DNA of 64,000 nucleotides. Origin: Liolophura sinensis (lineage: Eukaryota; Mollusca; Polyplacophora; Chitonida; Chitonidae). Position 1 is the first letter of the stretch. Each line of letters begins with the position of its first letter. The stretch spans positions 40,862,191 to 40,926,190 of the forward strand of contig NC_088302.1 in the NCBI RefSeq assembly GCF_032854445.1. Direction: 5' to 3'. Below the pieces are notes generated by a model, which was given only the letters and a program-made list of their open reading frames with translations, had not been told where the DNA came from and did no database searches. The position numbers were made by a program, and so were the translations under genes. Shown here piece after piece: positions 12,301-24,300 of this stretch.

Positions 12301-15300
12301 TCAGTGATAAGGTTGCTTGCCATTTCAGGAAGCCCTGTTGTCAGATGGCAATAATTTGGAGAAAACACGTGATGTAGAAGAGGCTGGTGACACCCCAGGT
12401 ACTCACTCTAGAGTGTGATGGTCATGACCATCAAACTAAGTTGATAACTGGGGTCTTTCTTTTGATGCCTTAGCAGTACACTGTTGTAGCTCTGGTATTG
12501 GGATATGGATAGGACATTTCAGTTTTTCCGATGGCTTTAGACCACAATTACTTTTCAATATACTTACTCTCCGGTTGTTCACATAATAGAGGGATCCATG
12601 TATTTCAAATAGTCAAATAAAAGTGGTATGAACCTAGCCCTGCAGTTAGTCAAATCGTGAGGATATTACAGCAACACTACAGTTAAATGTCAATAGGAGA
12701 TGTTCTAACTGGCGCCTATGAGCATAGCATTCAGGTAGTTTAGTCCCTATTTACATTATACAGCATTTATTTGTTTTTTGATTGGTGTCTCATGTTGTAC
12801 TTAAGGATATTTCACTTATATGCCAGCAGCCAGCATTATGGTGGGAGGAAACTGGGCTCTGGGGAACCCACGACCATCTGCAGGTTGCTGGCAGACTTTC
12901 CTGCATACGACAGGAGAGGAATCCAGCATGAGCTGGATTCACAGTGATTGCATTAGTGTTAGGCCCCTGTGTCATTGCACCGTGCTGGCATGCTAAACTA
13001 TCTGCCACGGACGCCACCAATTATACAGGAATGTAACAAGACATCCCTTGTGGATGCTAGGGTGAAGAACCTGTCACTATTAAGATAACATGACATAACG
13101 GAACATGACACACTGGGTGTACTGAACAGATAACTTTTGTGTGATCGGTTGTCAAAGTCAGGTACATGGAAAAGCAACCTTCTCCTCTGTCCAGGGATGT
13201 GGGCAAAATGTTGTGTTTTGTCTGTTTGTACATGTATTCTTGAGGAATTCTTTGATGGAGTTAAGACTAGGGGGTAACTCAACACTAGGGGGTAACTCAA
13301 CACTAGGGGGTAACTCAACACTATCAGAAAAATAAAGTATATCAGTTGGAAATCTTTTTGAAATCTGGGGAATGCGAAAGATAAGGATTTCAAAGAAATT
13401 AACATTAGGGGAAAATATATCCCCCCCCCCCAAAAATCCATCAAAATCTTCAAAGAAATGCCTTTTTTGGAGGATCAGTGGCAATAGCCCCAACAAACAT
13501 ACACATATTTTTAACAGTGGCACAGGCCTGATGAATTGTTTTTATTTTTTTAAATGCAGACAAGAATGTAGCCAAGAATGAAAAAGTGGAACAGATCTTT
13601 GGCCCAAAGTATTATAACCTTGATTCAGAGGTCAAAGTCTGGTCTGACTTTCTGAGGATTCATCTTCATCCCAGATCTCTTAATATTGTACAGGAATATA
13701 CCCATAATAAGTAAGTATTTCATATATGTTTGTTTACATTTGGCAATCTTAGTATATGTATATTCTAGTTTGTTTGCTGTCTTTCAGTAGAAAGCGAGTA
13801 GAGTAATCACTAATTGATGTGGTGCCCATACATGTTTACTGTTTCTGTGTGTGGTATCATATGTGGTACAGTGGGAAGGTCTGGCAGCAACCTGTGGATG
13901 GTCATGGGTTTCCCCCAGGTTCTGCCCAGTTTCCTCCACCATAATGCTTACTGTCATCGTCCAAGTGAAATATTCTTGAGCACGGCATAGAACACCAAAT
14001 AAGTAAATAAATATCCCTCGCACAGTGTACACATCATAAATATTCAGATCAAGGTGTTGGAATTCTTTAGCCGTTATTGCGGAATGGTTGCAGTAAGTGA
14101 TAAACTGATAGTGCCTCTTAGCTACATGTACATGTAGATACGTGTACAGTTGCTTTGAAGTCACTTATCTTCCACCAATAATCAAACACACATACTGGCC
14201 CATATAGCAAAGTTGTTAGAACGTCCGCTTCAGGAGCAGTAGATCCAGGGTTAATCCTGGGTCAAGTTACACCGAAGACCTTAAAAGAGGAAGTTGTAAC
14301 TTCCTCGCTTGGCGTTCAGCATGAAGGGGATAGAGCAAGGACCGATTGACTCGTATCAGTATAATGGCTCGGGCGGGGCGGCTTACTTGCCTTCGGTAAG
14401 GCATCTCATTGAAGCAGCACTAGATAAAAGAGCGGTGTAAATCCGTCTTGCAAGAAGGAGGCACATAACATGCACTCTAAGGATTCCTTCATCGTCATAT
14501 GACTGAAAAAGTATGACATTGAAGCCCAAGCACTCACTCACTCACTCACTCAGACATACACATTTACATCACACTGCGAATGAAAGTATGTATGTTACAA
14601 CTAAGAAAGTTTTTCACTTATTTGGCAAAGTCTAGCAGTTTATTCCACCCTTGACCACAATTTGGTTTCCTCAGTAAACTTGAAACTGATTAACGTCTGT
14701 CAAGGGATCTTCAACACTAATCAGTCATTTGCTATCATGCAAGGAAACATGGCTGAGATTTAATCATTTGCTATGCTGGATGTACAAAGAATAATTTTTA
14801 AGATGCGTTGTTAGTAGCCTCATAGACTGAATTCTAATGTGCTAGCATAGCACGATGACCCAGGAGCCTCACACCAATGGGGTCTCTCTGAGTTCAAGTC
14901 CAGCGAATGCTGGCTTCATCCCCCATCGTACGTGGAAAGTTCTGCATGTAGCCTGCAGATGGTTGTGGGTTTTCTTCCAGGCTCTGAGTGGTTTCCTCTT
15001 AGGCTCTGAGTGGTTTCCTCTTAGGCTCTGAGTGGTTTCGTCTTAGGCTTTGAGTGCTTTCCTCTTAGGCTCTGAGTGGTTTCCTCTTAGACTCTGAGTG
15101 GTTTCCTCTTAGGCTTTGAGTTGTTTCATCTTAGGCTTTGAGTGGTTTCCTCTCCCACCATAATGCCGGCTAAACATATTCTTGAGTACGTCATAAAACC
15201 GCAATCAGTGAATCACTTTGAACAGATTAGTTAATTATGATTCACATACACATACTACATTTGTTGCCTAACAGTCCCGTGGAGCCGTTCGACATCTATG

Positions 15301-18300
15301 GGTGTGGTGAGAGGCTTTTCTCCAGCTATTCTCAGAGAACATCCATGGAGGATCAGATCCACTTCTTCACTGAAGAGTCAGACAATCTTCAGGTACACAT
15401 ACAGGCCACAATAGGAGTCATTCCTTTCAGGCAACGATTCTTCAGTCTTAGAATGATGACTGCCTTCAGTGATGCATGGGCAGCATTGATTGTAATGCAC
15501 AAAATGCTAAAAAAAATATCCTTGGACATTTTATTACAATTTACAATTTGGCCTAATTTTTATAAAATGAGTTTCACAGTTTTAATTTGCTGTTAGGAAA
15601 TGTTCCCAAACATGATGGCTCTGCCTCCATATAGCCCTGTATAATATATAGTAACCAATCTAATGTTGAAAAACAAAATACACTTAACACATAGACATCA
15701 CTAGCGGGACTTAGTCCTGTAAAGTCTGACAACAGCTCTTCTGAAAAAGTTCAGCGACAGCAACTATATATTTGTATCAAACATTATTAAATAAATATTT
15801 TGTTTCCTGAACAGGGTTTTCACATTCTGAGTGATGTTTACAATGGCTTTGGGGGAATAACGTCATGGATTTCTCAGTATTTGGAGGAGGAATTCCCGAA
15901 CAAAGGGACATTGACCTTTGGGATGCACCCAGCAGTGCCTTCCACCAATGTAAGCTCTCACTGATAGACTGTAAATGTCTAAGGATTTTAAATCATACCT
16001 TGGGCCCTAATTCCTCAACCTTTCATTGAGATTTATGCACCTTTTTTATTTGCTTTCAGAGACAAAACTACATTTGCTGGGCTGACCAGTTTCAAAACTT
16101 CACAAAAAGTGTAGTTTTATCAGTCTATGCAGAATAATATTCTCAGAATATGCTTGAATAAACACCTAAGAAACATGTGAAAGGTTGAAGAATTACAGTA
16201 CTGAGAAGAAATTTCCCAGACAATAAGACAATTGCAGTAATAATCTGATAAATCAATTCCATTGCAAGATAATTTTATTTGTACCCTGTGTGAACCATGG
16301 GGTTTAAAATGGGGGTAGAAGAAGATAACAGTACATGACAGCACTCCCACTTGTCTTTCACCTGTTTACATATTGATATATGTACATCATATGTGAGTGC
16401 TTTACCCCAATCACTGCTCCTGCCCATGGCGCACACAAGGTGTGGGTTTACTCTCAGCTTTAATGGGCAGATAATTGGTGGATTCCTCTGCTCAGCAGTA
16501 GGGAAGTTTCGAGTTGGAACTCTTTTGTTGTTGAAGTAAAAAACAGTCCTACTGTGTCCTGAATGGTGAAAAATGTTAGGCAACCTTGTTGAAATTGATT
16601 TACTGATCATGTGTCTCACCCAGAAGTGCAAATGACACCTCTTTCAATTAGGAACTCCTCAAGTTCACAATGTTTAGGTTCTCAATTTTCTCCGTCATTG
16701 GTCTACTCTAAATGACTTTTACCGACACTTTTTTCAGACGCTTATGTTATAGTGAATGTGATCAAAAATAGTTGCCTAACATTTCTGACAGGTCACATGA
16801 TACAGTTGAACTCTTTCTACCTTCATTGATGAAAGAGTTCGAACTGGAAACTCCCCTATTGAAGATGCTCATTCTGCCGTTTGCACAGCCTGATAGTTGA
16901 AGGCTACTTATCTTCCACCAATACCAATCTATCAATAAGTGTAATCCCACAAAAGTTTGCGTAGGCCCTGACCTCTTATTCTGCGGGATGATTAGAACAG
17001 CTCAGCATGGATTTGGTAGGAAGACGCTGATTATTTCTGTGACTCAACACCTTTGTTTGTATACAAGCTATGATGTGTGACAAGCTGTTCTCATTTCAGC
17101 ATCCCAGTGAGAGCATCCATCATGTGATCACCTCCTTGCTGTCATATGACAAGCTGACCTCCATGACCTCCTTGGTTGTCCCCTTATCTCTGACCTCCAG
17201 GCTGTGGAAACCTCCTGGGGCTCCTTTGGAATTTCATCATCTAAACTATAAGGTAAGGACATAAAAATGAAAAGTGAAATGAAGTGTCATTTGTGTTTCA
17301 TAGATAAAAATTGTTTTGACTGCTCTTTTTCTACTTGTCTGAACATGAGAAGGTCTTCCAGCAGCCTGCGGGTTGTCGTGGGTTTTTACCCTTGGCTCTA
17401 CCTGGTTTCCTCCGACTAATAATGCTGGCCGCCGTTGTATTAGGGAAACAGTCTTGAGTACGGCGTAAAACCCCATTCACATAAATAAATAAATAAATTT
17501 TCTTCTTGTTTAAGTATTATTTATTATGCTGTGAAACACTTTAATGCAGTTTTGATATATTGACCATGTTGTTGTTCTAGCCTGAGTTGTTTTACCATAC
17601 AAGTGCTGTTTTGGCATCTGCGCTGGACACAGCCAGCCTGCCTTACCGTCTGGAATCCAACCCATGCCGACTCTCTGACATCACACACTCCTTCCACCAC
17701 ATGGGACGTAGAGTAAGCTCTGTTCTGTCAGCACCTTGAAATCTCAGATATTTTGTTTGTATCTTTGGCCATATTTTCTTTCATAAAGGAGGAATATACT
17801 TGTAGCCAAGAAATGTGTTTGAACTGAAGAGAAAATCCTTGATGATTGAGATGTTAGAAAATAAGTCTTCTGTGTGGCTGTTATTGGTGGAAAACATGTC
17901 TCCGGCTAGCAGTTTTGTAAAAAAAATAAGTTGAAAAGTCATTTATAAGGTAAATAGGAGAAGGTAATGTATATATTTGTTTGTCTTGTACTGTCATGCT
18001 CACAAGTTTTTGACTCGTGCTTTCATGCCATGACTTGAAGCTGCAGCCAAACCACAGAAAATTGGATTCGATTAAAATCATTACCACATTGGTCACTGAT
18101 TTATAGGCTGCACAACAACCCTTTTGCTAAATGAGCCTACAACAACCCTAATGGAACAGATACTAATGTTTTCACTCTTGTTAAATATAAACTAGCTAAA
18201 AATATGTTAACATAAGGCTTTTAACTGATCAGTAGTGTGATTATCTCATAGTATTTACTGCTTGTCTCTGAAGGTAGCTGGATTGAGCGCATCTCTGCCC

Positions 18301-21300
18301 TTCCCAATGCCATCCTCCAGCACCTTGGTGGACACACTCGTCTCTCGTCAGGGGGGACTACTCTGGACTGGCCTCACTCCTGGGTTGACAGGGAATGCTC
18401 TCCCTTATATGCAGTCAGTGGTCCTCAGAGGAATACCTGATGCCCGTGTAAAGAGGTGAGAAGGGGTTCAAGCATTAATTCTGAGCTATCGTGAAGTATA
18501 ATCTATTACTCAGGGTGTAGAGATGGGACAGATGGGACTGTTACATGTAGTCCATTTCACTTCACATTCAGGGTAAACTGTAATTTTTAGAATAATATTA
18601 GTGGTGCTGAAAACAGAAAATTACATTTCTTTCTCTTTGGTTTTGGAAAGTGAAGACATCCATACATGTATGTTCTTGATTAGATGCACATACCATTTGA
18701 GAACAAAGAAACTGTGTGTATTGGCTAAAAAGATCAGAGAATGTGCCCCCAAAATTAGAAGAATCACTGCACTGTAAACAGGGGCAAAGCACTGATTATT
18801 GTGGAGAAAATGATAATTTGGTCACAAGATCAATGAGAATGATGCCCCCAGTGCAGCTGACTAGAATCTCTCATTGGGTTTAAATGAAAATGACTACCTC
18901 AACCTTTTTGCATAAGGAAGAGTAACTTTCAGGACAATATATTCACAGTTTTAATTAGATTTTGAAGACAAAACTTTATTGGTTGGATTGACCAGTTTCA
19001 CAAAAAGTATAAGTTTATCAGTCAGCACAGAATAATGCTTGAAAAAACACCTTGCAAACATGTGAAAAGGTTGGGAATAACAGTATGTGTAAAATAATCG
19101 CCCAAAAACTTATGTGCTGACCATTTCACATTCATGTAGTTTTGGTGTCTCTACAGTGCCAGGTTATCAGCTCCCCTTGTCTTTGTTGTGAGTTTGCTGA
19201 GAATCTAAAAACTGTGATGGTGTACATATATGTGCACTTGTCAAGGTAGCAGTCCTGATCTGATAAATACATGGTATGTTGTCCAGCTATTGTTGTGCCA
19301 AGCCAAGATTAGATGGAGCAAATGACCTAATAATATGACCTCAAAACATCTTTGGAGGCAAATATACTGGCCTCGATAGCACAGTTGGTAGAGTTTTCGC
19401 TTCGGGAGGCGAAGCTGTAACTTCCTCGCTTGGCGTTTAGCATGAAGTGGATAGTGCAACTACTGGTTGACCCATATCAGTATAATGGCTCGGGTGGGGC
19501 GGCTTACTTGCTTTCGGTAAGACATCTCAGTGAAGCAGCACTAGATAAAAGAGCGGTGGAAAATCCGTCTTGCAACAAGGAGGCACATAACATGCACTCT
19601 AAGGATTCCTTTGTCATCATATGAGTGGAAAATTGTTAAGTACGACATTAAACCCCAAGCACTCACGCACTTGGAGGCAAATAAATGTCATGAGATATTA
19701 CTGCTGAGTCTAAAATTTGCATTTTTCCAGTAGGATATCATCCTACCTCCTCAACACCTCTCAGAGCACCTTTTTACAATCAATAGAACTCCCAGAATCT
19801 GGAAAAATGTGCAACGTAATCATGGACGAAATTTTAGGTCATTTAGGGTAATTGTGTAAGGCTAATTTCAAAGCTTGTTTTATGCAGTGGCAAACCTCTT
19901 CAAGAACTGCCAAGAATTTTGTCCCAGTGTGAGAAGAAAGAGGAAATTCTCAAGCTGTACATTACTGAAATGTTCCCCACCACACTGAAGTAAGTCTGTG
20001 TCAGATGACAGTATAATACATTACTGAAATGTTCCCCACAACACTGAAGTAAGTCTGTGTCAGATGACAGTATAATACATTACTGAAATGTTCCCCACCA
20101 CACTGAAGTAAGTCTGTGTCAGATGACAGTATAATACATTACTGAAATGTTCCCCACCACACTGAAGTAAGTCTGTGTCAGACGACAGTATAATACATTA
20201 CTGAAATGTTCCCCACCACACTGAAGTAAGTCTGTGTCAGATGACAGTATAATACATTACTGAAATGTTCCCCACCACACTGAAGTAAGTCTGTGTCAGA
20301 TGACAGTATAATACATTACTGAAATGTTCCCCACCACACTGAAGTAAGTCTGTGTCAGATGACAGTATAATACATTACTGAAATGTTCCCCACCACACTG
20401 AAGTAAGTCTCTGTCAGATGAGAGTATAATACATTACTGAAATGTTCCCCACCACACTGAAGTAAGTCTGTGTCAGACGACAGTATAATACATTACTGAA
20501 ATGTTCCCCACCACACTGAAGTAAGTCTGTGTCAGACGACAGTATAATACATTACTGAAATGTTCCCCACCACACTGAAGTAAGTCTGTGTCAGATGACA
20601 GTATAATACATTACTGAAATGTTCCCCACCACACTGAAGTAAGTCTGTGTCAGATGACAGTATAATACATTACTGAAATGTTCCCCACAACACTGAAGTA
20701 AGTCTGTGTCAGATGACAGTATAGCACAGTAAGGTACGGTACATGGTAGGGGCTCTGTAGGGCCATACCATTAGAGAGCAGGTTCCACAAGGAAGCCATG
20801 TATGCTCAGTAGATGAAGGCTTGTGGAATGTAAGTAGAAGTCTGTGTATTGTAACGTGCTAGGCCTGCAAATAATATAAGCTACATGTAGGAGTAGGTTA
20901 TGGGCATTCCACTTTAAAAAGCACTTCCAGCAGCCTGCCGATGGTCGTGGGTTCCCCTAGTTTCCTCTCACCATAATGCTGGCCGCCGCCGTATAAGTGA
21001 AATATTCTTGAGTACACCGTAAAACACCAAATCAAATAAATAAATTAAAAAACACAACTGTATGTTCCTTACTTGCTTCTTCTCTATAGACAATGGAGTG
21101 TGTAACCCCCTGCTTTATATGTTCATCACGATGAAATGAGATATGTGTATGTACATGTAAGACATTTAGTCCTCTTCTGTCTTGACATAGGAAACTTTCC
21201 AGGGCCCTGTTTCACAAAGTGGGCCGAGCACTACGTTCATGTAATTACCATGCTGGTGTAATATCTAAAATACTAGTTGCCACGGAAGGTACGTGCACGA

Positions 21301-24300
21301 AACGTTTGTGAGCTTTATGAAGAGGACTCCAATGTGTTTAGAGGCAGATTTATGAACAGTCGACGGTTTGAAAAGAATAATTCAGTATATATATATATAT
21401 TTTCTTCATGATGTTACAGTGCCGGTTGTATTGTGAGAGAGCCGTGTAAGGTAGGCACTCCCTTCCCTCACATCTTCAGCCCCAGGGTCTCCTCATCAGG
21501 TTGGCTCTCAGACACACTCAGGTCAGACCAGACAGGTAATAAGACAAACAGAATTCAAACTGAGTGTGCATGTTAATAGAATTGTCACCAGAGTCACTCA
21601 GACAGAAAAATCAGCGGGGATATAAAACCCTATAGAAAATCTGGATACGACTCCAGTGTATTTATGTCACAATACACCAATTGATTTTTGCAAGAAAAAC
21701 CACAGCTCCGATAGCATCATGCCAGCAAAGGTGCATTTACAAAGCAAGTGAAAATGACCAGTATTGCCTTTGTCACATAAAACTGTTTGTTTAGCTAATA
21801 AACCCACAAGCCTACAGACAAATCTATGCTGTCTACCCTAAATGACCATAAATTGTACCCATGACTAACTTGCCTATTTTTTTTTATTTTGATAGTTCTT
21901 TTGATATTAGAAAGGTGTTTTGAAGTTTGTGGGATGATGTTCTACCAGAAAACTATAAGTTTAATCACAAAAATAATAATTTATGACATTAATTTGCCTC
22001 TAAAAATGCACTTTTGTGGGCAAAATTTTTAGTCTTCAAAAATAAAATTTACTGTAAATCATCAACCTTTTCAACCTGTAAAGCATTTTTTTCAGTGGAA
22101 TTTATACATACAGTTATTATGAAAATGATGCTGGAATGATATGGTTGTCTAACTAAAGACACAAGCATCATAAAACAGCACACATTATTCCTCTGTACCA
22201 TATAGTTGTCTCAGAACGTTTAAAAATATTGATTGCAGAGACGTTTGAGTAGGTTGAAAAATTACGGTAGGCGGAGCTTATACTGTTTGTTGATTGTGGC
22301 AATTTAATTGTTTCATTTATACACCTTCCCAGGTGAAATGGATCATTGTATTGCGTAAACTTTGAATAAACATTCCACTCATGAATAAATATTTCTGTAA
22401 AGAATGGTCCTCAAGAAGTATAGCATTTTAGAAATTCTTTTAAATTGTTCTTTGAGAGATATAATCAGTGGCTTCGTAAGCAAGTTTTGTACCAAAGGAA
22501 AACTCAAAAGTGTTCACACAATTATTAATTCTTGAGAGTACAACAAAAGTGAGATTAAAATTTTCATGTTTATGCAGTGTAACTCATTTAATCAAAACTT
22601 GATTCTTGAAGCCATGCTATTTCTAGACAGCTTTGTAGAGTATGAGGTACCATGGCAAATCGCCTAAAGTTCCACGCACGAGTTACTGTCATTTACTTTT
22701 GCACGATCTGAGTTGATGGCAAGATGACAGAAGGGAGTGAGTAATCTCCCCGCCCGTTTCATTACCCTGCATGGCACTGGCAGCTCTGGTTGATAATCCT
22801 CACCACATGGGGTCAAGTCACTGACAGCGAGGTGTGCTGGTCTCCCGATTAGTAGGCCTACATGTACATCTGTATACCCATGAATGAAATCGAAAAAAGT
22901 ATTAAGACAGGCAATGTCTATTACAAACCTTTAAATTCCACACACACACTGTCTGAAAGCATGATCACACCAAACAAGGAATGTACACGTACAGTGTACA
23001 CTGCAGATTCACGTTAGGCCTACGTGGACGGCACCTCACAACGTTGTCTGGTAAATGGTTGTCTGCTGAGAGCCCGCATTATGCAATGAATACGTGTACA
23101 AATGTATTTCAGCTGAAAGTGAATTTCACTGAGAAATATCTGTCATCAGCTTAACAATTTAGTATGTCAGCCTACACGCACATTTTGTTTGTTTACAGTC
23201 AGAACTGTCCTGTTGCAGAAGAGTTCCTTTTTCTATGTTGTTATATTGGAAACCTCCCATTAAACGCAGAAAACATATTCCACATGAGATTTCCGAAAAC
23301 TACCATGATTTACTTTTACCCCTTTTCGGTAGTAATGTATGGAAGTCCGGCATATAGGATTTGGTCGAGTTGTTGTCACATTCACACAACACGGTCACTG
23401 ACTTTATAAACAAAATATTTTATGATTTCCTCTATACTCTTTTGCCTAGACGTGAATTACATGTTGCCAGTGACAGATGAAATTATTGTTTTGCCGTTAG
23501 CCAGCAGAAATCATGTGATCGATGGGTAGATGCGTGGAAATTTGGAGTTCTGCGATTGTAAGCGTTGCAAACCGACGCATGTAGGTGTCACTTTGATCGC
23601 AGTTTGACTTCTTCATCTCTGGGCACGAAAAGTTTGCAAGTATTGATTCACGATATGCTAAATTCTGCTACAGCCTTGTATACAGAGAGCCCTACAGTTT
23701 AAAAACTGATATTTGACATGACACTCCACATGCGTAAAGGTACTGGGTAGTCATGCTTAATCTCCACAGAGTTTTCTCCCAGATTCCCATTTATCGCAAA
23801 ATAACAATAATAAAAAAATCAACCTGTTGCGAAGTGCATGTACTAAAATCATTATCATTAAAACTGAGGAAAACATGAACTGTTGGTAGCAGGAGTGTAG
23901 ACTGACTGCTCAGTGAAGTGAGCTTGTTTATTACATTGTTGAACTGTCTAATGATCCCCTGACCACCCTTGTTGCTCTCTCGCAGCGCGCAGTCAGTAGC
24001 AACCACAATCAACGCAATGAATCCTGGGATAGACTTTCCGAGTCCCAGGATGAAACTTAAGGTCATTTACTGTAACCTTGGTGTGTTGCCAAAACATAAT
24101 TTATAATTTCATGTACAGGGATAAAAAAATAAAAGCTTTTAATATAATGAGCGTAATAAATTGTGAAATTCCGACTCTTTTTCGTGCTAATAAAAACAAT
24201 ATTGACCGAATACATGCAGCTCTGTGTTTAACTTCCTCTTCTTTGAGAAAAAAAAAAAGTGATGTAGCGATGGAGACTTTCTCATTGACATATAAATGAG

